From NCBI GenBank assembly GCA_012845835.1, contig JABAKD010000010.1, forward strand, positions 10,172,311-10,236,310: a stretch of DNA of 64,000 bases, in the 5' to 3' direction. Within the stretch, counting starts at the first letter, position 1, and each line of letters begins with the position of its first letter. The stretch comes from Undaria pinnatifida (taxonomy: Eukaryota; Sar; Phaeophyceae; Laminariales; Alariaceae). Positions 34,540 to 46,477 of this stretch are shown here, piece after piece. A program made the position numbers and the translations under genes. A model generated the notes under the pieces. The model saw only the letters and a list, made by a program, of their open reading frames with translations. It made no database searches and was not told the DNA's origin.

Positions 34540-35770
34540 CCTCGCCCCGCCTATGGAAGTCGTTGCTCGACAACTTCTCCGCAACCTCGCCACTCCACCG
34601 ATTTTAGTCAGTCTACCTGGACCAGGACGTTGTACCGATAACTCCGGCCCTTTCCGTTTGTACTGTGACGCCAGTCGCGACGGCTTTTGCGCCACCCTCG
34701 AGCAAGATCAACAAAATCGTCCTGTCCGCCCTATCGTTTTCATCAGTTGCAATACCCTCGACAAGCTAGACTACCCTCGACAGATAGTGATCCCCCGGGC
34801 TGATATAGCCCCGTACGGTGTGGAAACCCATCTCCATTTGTGGTGGAAAAAACGAGTTTAGAAGGAAACAACTCGAGTAGCATTTGTTCAACATTTTTAG
34901 TCTGCTTCCTCACAATGGCGTCGCAGGCAGGATGTAAGATTATGAACAGTGAGGTCGCTGGTTCAATTCTCACCGTCTTTCCCAGAAAAAGAAAAAAAGA
35001 GGGATTTTCTCACGTTCAAGACCTGTAAAACGCAACCACTTGAAAAAAACGATGAGAGCAATGTGTAGGATCATTGCAAGTCACTCCAATACCGAAAAAG
35101 TTGCATTGGATACTGGGTACCTCATCGGGTTCCTGAAATAATCTGGGAAATATGTCAGGTTTAGTGGGGAAGAATGTGATGGAAAAAACGAGTTAAGAAG
35201 GAATGAACTCGAGTAGCATTTGTTGTTCAACATTTTTTAGTCTACTTCCTCACACATTGGTTGATGGGCTAGGGCTTATAGAGCCAGCACACGGATAAAG
35301 TTACCCCTCGGGCCAACATCGAGGCGAATTATCCTGGTTCCTTCTCCATATCGGGGCCGGCAGCATCGTTTGGGCCCCCGAACACCTTCGCGATCGCCTA
35401 TGATCTGCCGAGTGCCGCACCTAGTCCGACCGCAATGCGCTCGTGAACGCCATCGAGATCAGCCACCCCAACGCTCGTGTTCAGCGTGGCTGGTATTCCC
35501 CTCCATCCACACCTACACTTTGGAATACTATCCCTCAAAGGCTCGGTCAACGTCGATAATACCGGTTTCCTTTCCCGTAACCCCCGACCAGCATCCGACT
35601 TCGAACGCACTATCTATAGGTCTAGCAGCCTCACAAGCCCCGACAACTCATTCGAGCATCGAGCATGCGGTTTTACTTCGTACGAGCCTTCCGCGTCGGG
35701 TGTCGGTTGGGTGAGCTCCTTCCCCCCCCGGCTGGTCCCATTGCTACTATTCCCTCGCTTCGCTTGACCT
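34540..35770 (+). pseudogene. Gypsy A RNase H relic, interrupted
   Basis: First part 34553-34838 reads PFRLYCDASRDGFCATLEQ and VRPIVFISCNTLD, typical of gypsy RNase H. It is split by the miniature LTR element and resumes at 35259, where similarity is weaker (YTLEYYPSKA near 35510). Confidence 0.8.
34839..35254 (+). mobile_element. TRIM-like miniature LTR element, family 2
   Basis: 416 bp. LTRs 34839-34914 and 35175-35254 begin TGTGGTGGAAAAAACGAG and TGTGATGGAAAAAACGAG, and both end CTTCCTCACA. Target duplication catt (34835-34838, 35255-35258). TGGCGTCGCAGG starts 1 nt after the left LTR as primer-site candidate, and agtggggaagaa abuts the right LTR as purine tract. The interior has a B-box-like ggttcaattct at 34962 and no ORF. 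Confidence 0.85.
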
Positions 35771-36639
35771 GCCACGACTCGACAACTTTCGTCACCACGG
35801 GTCACGCACATTTTTTTTCGTCCATCGAAAACTTCGTCGCTCCAGCATCTGCTCGAGATTCTACCGACGAACTGACTCTAGCTCCCGAGAACGCCGTCAC
35901 GAACACTGACGCTCCTCCTGTCTTGGCGTTCAAACCCCACATCGTCTCCCCATTGCCCACCGTCGGCACCTCGGATCAGACAGCTCCTCTTCAATCGTCG
36001 GGCCTGAGTTATTCTCAAACCCGCAATCGCTTCGCCACCACCGCTGGAACTCCCCAACCCACTTCCGAACGTCTGCCGCCGCACTTTCTACACCGCCGAC
36101 CCTTCGTCTCCGCCCGCCGATTCATGGTGTTAGGCCCCTGATAAGCCCTCAACGACCGATTGTCGCCTAAAACCGCGCCTAACAAGGGCCTTCGTCGCCT
36201 TCGACCGCCACCGACGCGACCAGGAGTGGCCCCGCTTCGCGAGAGGACCTCTCTTTATGAACCATGAGATTCAATTTCGACTTCTTCACCATCGTTAAGA
36301 CGAAAATCATCACCATATATGCTTCGAACACCAAAATCACCCGTCATCGACCCCAACGACGACTCCACCTTCATTCTTGCGTTGAGGACTTTAACCATAT
36401 GGACTGAGTGCGATAAAAACGAGACGAGTCCCTTTCCTCCGCCCTCATCCGACCCTTTCGCCTGACTCCGCTTCTTCCGCGCCGAACGACCTCTTGGACT
36501 TCACCCCCTCGCCGCACTACCCACTTCTTTCCGAGGTCCTTGCCCTCGCCGCCAAATGTTGACTCCACACCACCAACGACGATAGAATCATCCTAGTTCG
36601 CCGACCGTATCTGCTCTCTTTGTACCACGACAGCAATAC

Positions 36640-37600
36640 GCAGACTCGCTCGTGTTTACATTCCGATGTTTGACATGTCTATGGACACTGCACACGTGCC
36701 ACACCGTCACTTCCTTCCTATCGGTTGGATATTCCTCGGGTACTCAGCACCGCTTGGGCGTTTGTTCTGGTGAATCGGTTCGAACATATCCAACCGTTTG
36801 TGGCTCCGTCGTTGCCTCACAGTCCAGGCGCGCAAGACTTCGGGCCAAACGATCCGATGGATTACCCTTTCCCTGCCGTTACCAAACGACCCCGGCATCT
36901 ACTTTGAGTCCCACAAGTACTGCAGCTATCACAATACAGGGCAACGTCTACACCGTCCTTTTCACCCATGATTTCAGCCGTCGCGGTGACATATACGCTG
37001 CAACCGAAGCTCAGTCCCTCGCGTCCAATACCGCGAACATCCTCGTCGACCGCTACACTCTTTCTGGAGATCCCCGGTCACACTCCTCTTCGACAGTCGA
37101 CTACAGTTCTCAGTATCGCGGGCGTCCTCATCGGCAGCTTCATTTCTCTCTGGGGATCCCGGGCCACACTTCTCTTCAACCGTCGACTTCAGTTCTACTT
37201 CAAGGCTACCCCGTGCCATCTACGAACGCCCTGGCATTGAAAAAAACACTGCCAGCTTCCTATTATCCCAGCACCAACAGCAGTGTCAAGCGCGTCAATC
37301 ACATCATGGCCCAGATTCTCGATGTGATGCGGGTTTTTAACATCGAGTCGACGTGAACGCGCAGCTTCCGCATATTAAGAGCGCGAAGACGAGCTCCTTC
37401 AGCGCCGTCATACGGCTTGCCCCCAACGAACGACATATTTGCTGCCTTCTCCGTCTCCCCGTCACAGTTCTCGACCTTCCCCCAATATAGGGGGGCATCA
37501 CAACTTCGACCATGATCAACGCCTATTGCAACATTGTCACCGGCTGCCAGCAACGCTTCTACCGCATCGTCTGCGAACATCACGCCGTCGCCGTCTGACG
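36640..37600 (+). pseudogene. Gypsy A integrase relic
   Basis: Pieces include QARKTSGQTI, GNVYTVLFTHDFSRRGD, NTANILVDRYTL and, further on, SYYPSTNSSVKRVNHIMAQI, the conserved end of the gypsy integrase core. Several frames are needed and the catalytic triad cannot be traced intact. Confidence 0.8.
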
Positions 37601-37659
37601 CTTAGAGCGCCGCAACACCTCCGTCGCGGAAGCTCGTATCCGATCTCCTTCGTTTATCG

Positions 37660-38157
37660 TCGGCGGTGGGGCGTGAATCTACAAGTGTTCTGCCACGCCA
37701 AGCCGCCAAGAAAGACGACGACGCCGCCGTGCTCAAGACCAAACTGTCTCTCTCTACTGGGTATTCCCTTTCCATGTTTTCGCCGTCGACCTCAAACACT
37801 CCCTATAACCGCCCTGGTCAAAAAAAGCTGCTCTACCTCGACCTCCCCTCCAACATACCAGAACGAGACCCTACCCGCCGCGTTTTCCGTCGTTCGATTC
37901 ATGCCCCGTCGAAACCCCGAGGGCATCACCACACACCCGAACACCCTCCGGGTGACCTAAAAAATTACGTATTCGACTCCTTGGCCGCCAAGTTTTCTCT
38001 GCAGCGCGTTACCCTCAACGACATCTCACCGCCGTTGGCACGCCCCGAGGTCGAACACAACTTCCTAGCACTGTTTCCTCCGCTGCGGTGGGCCGAGTTG
38101 GACGCCCTCAGCGCTGCCGTCGAACTACCTTTTGACAATTCCGCTGCGCAACACTAG
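37660..38157 (+). pseudogene. Gypsy A pol C-terminal region
   Basis: Readable as AVLKTKLSLSTGY, then KKLLYLDLPSNIPERDPTRR, then FSLQRVTLNDISPPLARPEV, followed by a stop. The same order occurs in element B (MDLPSDMPGADAHRRVSVAR at 39.46 kb), which links the two as one family. Confidence 0.75.
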
Positions 38158-38639
38158 CACGCCGACTGCGAACAGGAGCATCAGGTATAGCCTACGGGCT
38201 ATACCACCATCAGATACACTCTTCTCGGTCGGCGGTTGGCCCTACGGGCCATTGTTTTGCGCGTTTCTTCTCGCATCAACGCCCCTCCTGTTCGGAGTTC
38301 AGAGATTCGAAAGCTTGCAGACAGGGGTCAATTCCATACCACCGACAACGGCATCGCTCTCCCCGTCCATAGACCGCCGCTGTCTCACCCTCTGCGCCCA
38401 CAACGACTAGCGGGACGTCCGGCTTGTCTCTAGCACGACGATCCTGTTCCCTTTTACGCACCGTAGCTCGTGCGCCCCCTTGGATCATGCAAGTCTGCCA
38501 CTCGGCAGCTTCCGGCCACCTTAGCCCGACACGCACACTACGCATGCTCGAACGTAGTAGGTGGTGAATTTGTATGGTCCCTTGCACTCGATGGTGGAAT
38601 CGCAATGCCTGAAGTACCAAGCTCGGCACTCTTTGTAGC

Positions 38640-39280
38640 TAGCGTTCAGTTGACCCACCATGTCGATGCCCCAGCCATCGGGACCAGGCATCGCGATCAA
38701 CGCCGCCCAAATTGAGCACCTGCCGGTCATGCCCCGAGGTTACACCTACATCTTGCTCTCCACACACCCCTTTCACCCGTCGCGCGGACAGTGTCACTGC
38801 TGCGCCCGTATCAACAAGCACATTCTCCTTTCGGGGTGTCCGCGCAGCACACTCTTGGACAGCAGCCTCCAGTTTTGCTCCAATATTTCGCATGCTGTTT
38901 TTCAGCTTCTTGGTGTTCGAAAAATCGCCACCAGCTCCTACCACCCCAGCGGGAGCGGAGGTGTGGAGCGCATTAATCGTACGTGCATCAACATCACTGG
39001 GGATGCCGAACTTCCTCATGTGGAATGTGCGTGCAACAATTTGGTCAGTGTTGCCACCGGAATGGCTCCCAATAAAGTCCAAACATGGGCAGACTTCGAC
39101 GTCTCCCTCTCACGATTTTCAAACGCGCCGGGATCGCAGGACGTATGAGTTTGCCAGGCGATGAGCTCGTATATTGCGATATGGCGGCGGAACGTCAGCA
39201 GCGCTCCCATGACATCGTTCGCGAGCAGAATGTTTTCACAGACCGGGACTCCGTCGTCCCCAGTGGCTTGAGCTAGGTTC
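38640..39280 (+). pseudogene. Gypsy B integrase relic
   Basis: YILLSTHPFHPSR, LLGVRKIATSSYHPSGSGG, VERINRTCINI, ELPHVECACNNLVSVATGMA and, after a shift, MGRLRRLPLTIFKRAG and AAERQQRSHDIVREQN. This is the classic gypsy integrase end plus linker. The acidic active-site residues are not all recoverable. Confidence 0.85.
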
Positions 39281-39455
39281 CACACCTTCTCATGGGAAGA
39301 TTTGGCGTATACATTACAACCGCCACTATCCGCCGAGGTGCGAAAGCCGGTACGGACAGGAACGTCGGACGAGCCCCTTCAAGACTCTTGCCGTTGACCT
39401 CTGATCTTTCGGCTACGCACCGGGCGGTTCCCCTCTCGGCGCTACGCCCCTGTAG

Positions 39456-40190
39456 TTGGATCTGCCTTCAGACATGCCTGGCGCGGATGCACACCGCCGA
39501 GTTTCGGTTGCGCGCTGCCCCGGCGCCATCCCGCACGACAGTAAAGACATGCAGAAATGTTTACCGTCGGGACTGGGCTGGCGCAATACGTGCTCAACAA
39601 ATTCGCTAAGAGATTCACTCTGTCTCACGTCACTCAGGGCGAAGTTTCGGCACCCCTCAAACGACTCGAAGTGGAGAAGATCACCGGCCATTAACCGGTC
39701 CGCGGTCGAGGTGGGGGGCATCCCGGTGGTGTACAAAGCGCGTTGGACCGGAGGGACCCTCTCGCCGATGTTGGGAGAGGGAGATAGACCTCCAGCTCTC
39801 TGGCCAACAAGCTTTTGCTCTGTTGGGCCTGCGCTTCGAACCAACACCGGCAAACCAACCGCTGTACCGGCAGATGTAAATTGGCGCTGCGCAACGGGAG
39901 CTTTTTCGGGGCATCGGCAAGTGTTCTCTTGCACCCGGCCTCAATTGCGTGCCGCGCGCTGGCTGGCTTCGTCGCTTCAGCCCTACGGCGCCTCCAAATG
40001 ACGCCCACTCTAGGAACGAAGGCAGGCGACAACAGCTTGTGTTGGCTCGGGAAAACCACCGCGCTGAAGACCACCGATGGGGAGTATTTCGTGCGCGCTT
40101 TCTGGACCACCCTGGACTGACCAAGTCTTGTACCCCTCCGGCTCGTTACACGATTTCGACGTGAACCGACACATGCTGCGGCAAAGGTGC
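39456..40190 (+). pseudogene. Gypsy B C-terminal region with chromodomain-like part
   Basis: Starts LDLPSDMPGADAHRRV-like sequence and passes through LEVEKITGH and GGIPVVYKARWTGG, which resembles the chromodomain of chromoviral gypsy elements. A barrel-like segment follows (WWLGK-type LCWLGKTT, TTDGEYFVRAF). Frames change at least twice. Confidence 0.65.
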
Positions 40191-40197
40191 AAAGGTG

Positions 40198-40437
40198 CAC
40201 CATTTTTCTTTTTCTGGGGTTCCCCCGTCGAGAAGCTTCATTACATACCTTACCCAATGAAATATTCTGAGAAAAATAAAAAGAGCAAACCCATGGCCTG
40301 GGTATACCAAAAAAAAAAAGCGGAAATTCAAAACGAAGAAAAAAAAAAACGCCGTTTCCGACGATTTGGGGTTAAGGAGCCCCGTTATTCACAAACAAAA
40401 TTGTCGAAAGTGCTTCCTCCATCGTAGCATGCGTCAA
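40198..40437 (+). repeat. R1-family fragment inserted in gypsy B
   Basis: Shares aaacccatggcctgggtata, ccgacgatttggggttaagg and cctccatcgtagcatgc with the 3' halves of R1 copies at 52.3, 53.2 and 53.9 kb. Gypsy-like sequence resumes after it. Confidence 0.65.
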
Positions 40438-40560
40438 CTGCTCGGGGGTTTCTGGCGGTCCACAAACCCACATAGGTAGCGCGAGTGCACGGGGGATTCA
40501 ACGTAACGTGGACGAGACGAATGTCGAGGAGCGGGTGTGGTTGGCTGACTATCAGGCCAC

Positions 40561-41880
40561 CACTGCACTCGATTGTTTTTTTTGTTTTTTTCTGTGTGGG
40601 TGTTATGTCTTAGCTTTTTTACGTGATGTTCTGTTTTCCGGCTCAGTTTCGACGTCGTTTCCGCAGAGTTACGAACGACGCTGTCGCGCGACGGTTTTTG
40701 TTCCTGATGCTTTCGCAGTGTTTCGGTAGTTTTCAAGACCGGTCCGGGTTTTCCTAGCAGCTTTTTGACCACCCCGTGATCATCTTCGGCGTTTTCATCC
40801 TTCACCGTTAGTCCTAAGCGTTCTTTTTTTCGTCCTGACGGGATCCTCGCTCATCGCCAGGGGTGATTCGGGTAGCGTGGTCGCTCGTACTGAGGCACAG
40901 GAATGTGGTTATTGTGTGCTACTTCTTTCAACAAGGCAACCCTCGCCCCCCCTCCTGCTCGTTGGGGGTGGTGTAACGGCAGATGGCGTGGTTCCATTTT
41001 CCGAATGCACCCCCCACCCCTCCTCGCTTTCCCTTCGCGCGGATGTAGCGGTGGCTGTTAATACTGGAAGTGCGTTTCCGCTTTCCGAATGCACTCCCCC
41101 CTCCCGCCTCCTTCTGCAAGAGGTGAAACAATACTGTAGCTTATGTTTCTGTTGTCAAAGGGTATATCCCCCGCCCCTGCTGGGCATGTGGCTGTGCCTT
41201 CGGCGTCTGACGTGTTGCGAGACCCTAACGGGCAGAATCCATTTCCTTTTTCCTTTTACCGTTCCTGCATGAGGCTCCGTAGCTTCGCCGCTAGGGGTGT
41301 GGTAATGGGTTGAGGAGCCACGTCTTCGACTCATGCTCTAAAGTTCGTGGCACCGACGTTTCCCCGAGCTTCCATTTACCGCCCCCTGGCTGGGGCTATC
41401 GGGGTAGTATCGGCGTCTGACGTTTTCGAGCTCCATATGGGCAGCCCTCCTTTCTCTTTTTTCTTTTGGAGCACTCCTTCGTGAGGGTTTGCAGCCTCGC
41501 AGGGTAGAGGTGCGGAGTATCATTATCAGCAGCAACGCGATATCACCACCTCGTTTTCGAGACCCCGGAAAAAGACCGTTTCCTAATCTGTCAAAAATGT
41601 GTCCTCCGGGATTTTGCGGCCCAAATGATGGGGGGGGGGGAAAGAAAAAAGCAAGAATCAAGAATTCCAACGTGGGTGAAAAATCGCAGTGGTACAGCAA
41701 TTACACCGATGGCGCCCAGGAAAAAAAAAAAAGAAATGACCCACAGAGGGCCAACAGAAACAAACATGACCAACACAACACCTTTTTTGTCAGACTCGGG
41801 CCTCCGGGGGGGCGGTTAACCACTAGAATCAAACGATCCCGTTAGTAGGGGACGGTTCATGACGCGGCAAGAGCGAGGGA
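40561..41880. other. No gene seen
   Basis: Short direct repeats at 40990-41100 (both copies contain ttccgaatgca(c)cccc), homopolymer runs at 41624-41650 and 41720-41732, otherwise featureless. No coding signature on either strand. Confidence 0.5.
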
Positions 41881-43420
41881 GCGAAGCGACCGAGGGCGTT
41901 TTTTGCCTCGTTGGCAAAAAAGTCTTTTTATACTGCGATGCGCACAGGCTTCCATTATTTAATAGTCAGCCTGCATGTTGTGCTTTGCCTGTCGGCGGCT
42001 TACATCGCGGATTACAAGAGCTGTGCAACGACGATCTCACTATTTCCACACACCCGTGGTCTGCGAGAGGGGACGAGTTGGGGCTTAACTCGTGGTGCTT
42101 GTTTCATTGCACGCAGTCTCGAATTGGCCACGGTCGCCGAGTGGTTGTGGTTGGGTGGCCATGTGGTGAGATTTCGTTGCTGCTTGTGTTGATGATGTTT
42201 TTCGATTGCACACGGCCTACTGCATGTGCGAGGCATCCTTGCTCATTTACCGCTATTCTACAGTAGCCATAGGGCCAAAACGAGGGGCTGGAGCGACAGA
42301 GGCTATTTTTGCCTTGCAAGTCACAAAATCCTTTCTAAAACGGGGTGCGTACAGGTTTACCATTATGTAACAGTCTGCCTGCCTGCCTGCCTGCGTGCCT
42401 GCGTGCGTGCCTGCCTGCCTGCCTGCATGCCTGCCTGTCTGTCTGTCTGGCTGGCTGCCTGTCTGTCTGTCTTCCCATCTATCCATATGTCTGTTGTGAT
42501 GTCTTCGTTTTGTCTTTCTGTTGCGTACTGTCCATCGGCGGCTTCGATCCCTGGTGACGAGAGCTGTGCGGGGTGGCTCCGTATAAACCCGAGGTCTAAA
42601 GGAGCGGCCTGGCTTACGCTTACTCGTGGAGCTTGATTCGTCGCAAGCCGTCTTGAGTCGGCCGCGTTCGCCGGGTTGTGGTGATTTTGGTGGCCGTGTG
42701 ACGAGATTTCGTTTTGTTACAAATGTGTTTAGTTTTTGTTCTTCGAATGCACACGAACTACTGCATGTGCGAGGCACTCTTACCTTATTCACCTCTCTTC
42801 TAGTACCCATCCCCTCCCCCACGAACGCCTCGTGATTTATGAGGAACCTGACCCCGCATATTCTCTTTTCTCTTTCAGCGGTTGCAGAACGAATACCTTA
42901 CCTCAGATGAAATGGATGCTCGGAAACGTGCAGATAGACTTCATTGTGCATGTCTGAACGGGCTGTGCACCATATTTGGGTCGTTTGTGGGAGCTCGTAA
43001 CGAGGCTGTTTTTGGTGTCGCAAGGAAAATATATATGGGCGAGGTGCGTACAGGCGTTCATTGTTGAGAAGTCTATCTGTCTGTCTGTATGTCTGTATGT
43101 CTTTCTGTCTGCCTGTGTGCTGTGTCCAGCCGCCTGTCGGCGCCTAGATATCTGATTGCGAGAGTTGTAGGTGGCCGATTTCCACAACCTCGGGGCCTAC
43201 AGGAGCGGACAAGTATACGCTAACTCGTCAGTCTTGTTTCGTCGCATTTGCGCTTTTCGAGATTGCCTCGCGGTTGCCTGGCCGTTGTGGTTTGGGTGGC
43301 CCTGTGGAGGGTTTTCTTTTTTGTGCGCTTCGTTTTGTTTCTTCGTACGCACACTGCCTCGTACTGCATGTACGAGGCACCCTTGCCTCACTTACCTCTC
43401 TACAAGCATTGCGGTATGAC
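41880..43420 (+). repeat. Three degenerate tandem units of about 450-500 bp with CTGC tracts
   Basis: Units start near 41890, 42285 and 42990. Each runs tttttgcct.., gtgcgtacaggcttcca-like, a (CTGC/CTGT)n microsatellite, gcggcttacatc-like, and a distal part ending cactgc(a)tgtgcgaggca. Copy order and spacing are conserved although sequence identity is only moderate. Confidence 0.7.
42373..42478. repeat. CTGC/CTGT tetranucleotide microsatellite
   Basis: About 25 units of ctgc, gtgc and ctgt variants. Smaller related tracts lie at 41968-41995 and 43074-43118. Confidence 0.95.
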
Positions 43421-43454
43421 GATATGCTTTTTCTGCCCATTCCGGGGAGGAGTC

Positions 43455-43695
43455 GTTCTATCGTATTAGTAGTCCCCCAACCTGCAACTTTTCTTCACCG
43501 AAATTGCCGCTTTCGTAACCAGCTCCCGGTCGTAATCTCCTGAAATGCGGTGCTCCTTGCCACCCCGACGTCACCGTTCGATAGTCCATTGCAATCAAGA
43601 AGACCTACGAAGATGATTTTTTTCATAGCATCCTTCCTCGTGTCCAGCAGCCACGAAGCGTTCGTTGAACAGAATCGCTGGTTTGGGGGGGGGTG
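43455..43695 (+). repeat. Dispersed repeat family R1, 5' part
   Basis: From gtcgttctatcgta to a G run at 43684-43693. It shares accagctcccggtcgta and ccttcctcgtgtccagcagcc with the other R1 copies. Confidence 0.8.
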
Positions 43696-43995
43696 TACTC
43701 AGTTTGCGCATGCCCGTAGTCGTATGGCCATAGACTTTCGCATGCCTACTATGCCGGGACGGAGCACGTCGGGTTTTTACCAACCAGGCAGACGTACTGC
43801 TTGCACCAAGCGCGAAGCGCCGTGAGGTGTTCGGCGAGTTGCATGTAGGGTGAACTGCATCCAGTCTTCCCAGAACCGCTCGTGAGACGGACTTCGGCAC
43901 CATGTGCCTACTTTCTTGCTTATGGATGACAGCGACCAATGGGTTACCTTGTTTTCTCGTGTGGCCACTCCAGAGACTGGTTTGAAGGGGGGGAG
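43695..43995 (+). repeat. Dispersed repeat family R3, copy 1
   Basis: About 300 bp, the reverse complement of 50712-51025 (shared cggagcacgtcgggttttta and tgcttgcaccaagcgcgaag). Shorter copies at 61895-62000 and 62040-62145. Confidence 0.85.
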
Positions 43996-44119
43996 CCATC
44001 GTAGAACCAGTGGGAGGAGGAGGGTAGAGTGAGTCATGCACTTTTTTTTTTGCCCGCCCTCAGACCCACACTCCCTTCTTCGCGGATTCGGGACCCCGGC
44101 GGGGGTAGTTAATATTAGT

Positions 44120-44480
44120 AATGTTAATCAGGGACCTTGGCGGGCCGGTCCGCGGCCCGTGTGGGCGGCCGATTTTTGAAGACATCTCACGGGCCGGGCT
44201 GGGTTGGGTTTGAAAAGTTAAAATCTCACGGGCCGGGCCGGGCCGAAACCCGTGATATTTCAATATCACGGGTCGGGTCGGGCCGGGCCGGCGGTCCGTG
44301 ATATTTCAAGCTCGTGGGCCGGGTTGGGCTTCGGCACGTAACTTAAAAATCTCACGGGCCGGGCCGGTCCGGGCTGAAATCCGCGAGACACGGATTTCTC
44401 ACGGACGGGGCCAACATGACCCGCGAATCGACCCATGCTTCTTGGCGCGGTCGACCCGCGGGCCGACCCGCGAAAAACCC
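44120..44480. repeat. GGGCCGG-rich degenerate tandem array, left block
   Basis: Repeats of a roughly 40-60 bp unit with tctcacgggccgggccgg, then cccgtgatatttcaa-like spacer. The array is partly self-complementary. Confidence 0.8.
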
Positions 44481-45239
44481 GGTGATAAGTCGCGGGTTGC
44501 TGTATTATCGCCTCACCGAATGTGTGTACCGTAACAATATACCAGAGACCAGGGATCAGATTATATTTCGAAAAAGGAACGTAGATACACACGTGAAAAA
44601 ACAATTTAATAAATTCAAGCATCGCAGACGGTCTACAAACACCCGGCTGAAATCCCGAAGCAGGCAACGGAATGCCTCGTCGCAGGCGTGCTGCAGCCAG
44701 TGCCTGCTTGTTTTGACGGCATACAGTAGATTGGGAGGTCACCCTCGAGATATCTCGGGTGGGTGGAAGTTGCTCTCAATCCCACGTGGCAAGAGTAATG
44801 GACTTATCGAATTGTTGAACGAAGCCGTTAGTTTGCCACTTTGTCATTTTGTTCGACTCGTCGATGCTCGTATGGAGTCGGAAGTGCAAAGGGATGAAAA
44901 CGTAATGTTTGCGGCGTCCTTGCTATTTTACCAGCGACACCGACCGACTACGATATGCTAGGCGCCTTTGGCGGGTGTACTGCAGCCGTTTCGGTAGCCT
45001 TCGTCGGAGGCTCACCGTTTGCCGCCGCTTGTCCTCGTCTCTGAAATATCCGTCGGCACATCCAAAATTCACAAATTTGAATACCCCGCCCCGGCGTCCT
45101 TGCCAGGTCGAAGTTGGATTGGGCTCTTCAAATTCGATTTGATCTTTGATAAACCTGTCGAGATATAGGCCCAAAACAGTCTATTACAAGAACGTATTAC
45201 GAATGTAACCCGGTCGTTCGCACCACTTGACCGGCGGGT
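44481..45239. other. Unique segment between the two GGGCCGG blocks
   Basis: About 760 bp. An open stretch near 44700-44960 reads LLNEAVSLPLCHFVRLVDAR but is not recognised. It may be an insertion that split one array. Confidence 0.45.
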
Positions 45240-45470
45240 ATCTTGCTGCTGACCCACGGGTGTTGCCGCAGGCCCAGCAAACCCGGCCCGTGAGAACGCG
45301 CTGTGTCGCGGGCTTATCAGAACCTCACGAACCGGGCCGGGCCGGGGGGCCGTGAGATTTCATTCCCACGGGCTGGGCCGGGTCAAAGCCCGCGAGACTG
45401 AAATATCACGGCCCTGGTCGGCCGGCGGCCCGTACGATTAAAATCTCGCGGGCTGGGCCGGGCAGCGCTT
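45240..45470. repeat. GGGCCGG-rich degenerate tandem array, right block
   Basis: Same unit type as 44120-44480 (acgggctgggccgggtcaaa, gaaatatcacggcc). Confidence 0.8.
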
Positions 45471-46477
45471 CGAAGCCTGATTCCTTGATAAAGCTCGGCG
45501 CAACACCCAGGGGGAAACGAGGGATGATAAAACAACCATCCCCGTTTATTTAGTTGACAGTTTCAGTGTATATCCGCACACGACGGGCATAATTCGGACG
45601 CGCCCTTGACCCACCTGTAACAGCACTGGCCACAACAAGTATTTTGTATATTCTTCAAAACTCGACTATATTCTGAAAACGCAAACCTAGCTGAATTGCA
45701 TGAACTGCTGTGGTGCAGGCTCGAGCAGAGGGAGAAATAAATAATAGTACCCCCACGCCCGTGCATGCGTAGTTAGTACTTGTTTTGTTCGCGGTGCTAA
45801 TATGGTTTGCAAAGACGGTTGATTTTCTTCTTACACAGAGAGGCACATAGGCCTACTGCGCACAGCGCTCGCTAGCACACACTCTCAGGGACCTTTGGGG
45901 AGATATTACTTGGTAGTATATTATTTTGTTAATGATACACTACTGTCAAAACTACTTGTATGTACCTTCCAGTACGCAATAGAGTAGCACGGGACAGGAC
46001 TGACCCAGCCTGGATTTCTTACGTTGGAGAGAGGAAATATTTTGCTCTAATACACCAGCCACCAGATAATCGCATTTATCTATATTATAGTAATAGGTGC
46101 TTCACGTATGTGTTACTATTAATATGTCTGCTGCTGTGTGTTGTTTTAGATTGATTACCGCCTGTTATGCCTTTTCTGCTTGTGACTATATGGATCATTG
46201 TCACACCGATAACTCGTGCCTATGAATATCGAGTACAACCGCCCCCTCCCTTAAAACAAACAGAGAACGCGAGAAAGTTGAAGTGACAATATAAAGAAAA
46301 GAACACGCCAGAAAAGAGGTTGCCAGCCATAGTTGACAATGCCGTATGTACGGGAGGAAGCAACAAAAGGGCGAGCTGGAATAAAGAGATGGGATAACGT
46401 AGTCGAGCAAACATGGAAGGATACAGGGGGAGACCAAAATAAGAGGTACTACTACTATTAATACTGCTGTCCACAGA
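45471..46477. other. No gene seen
   Basis: A/T-richer DNA. Open frames are short and unlike any family. Confidence 0.5.

Larger units (their letters stand above)
32690..38160 (+). mobile_element. Decayed Ty3/gypsy element A
   Basis: Plus-strand pol remains in the order RT, RNase H, integrase, C-terminal region, broken by many stops and shifts and by two younger insertions (33945-34244 and 34839-35254). The N-terminal part (32690-33330) probably covers the protease region but shows no clear active site. LTRs were not identified. Confidence 0.75.
38200..40560 (+). mobile_element. Decayed Ty3/gypsy element B, 3' portion
   Basis: Second copy of the same gypsy family, tandem with A: integrase core (38640-39280), linker, chromodomain-like part (39600-39900), and a tail at 39950-40560 interrupted near 40198-40437 by an R1-family fragment. 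RT and RNase H are absent, so the copy is truncated at its 5' side. Confidence 0.75.

Noticed and set aside
42253-42822. Open frames through the CTGC microsatellite
   Set aside because: Tetranucleotide repeats open several frames with Cys/Leu/Pro or Gln/Arg runs; no gene-like protein.
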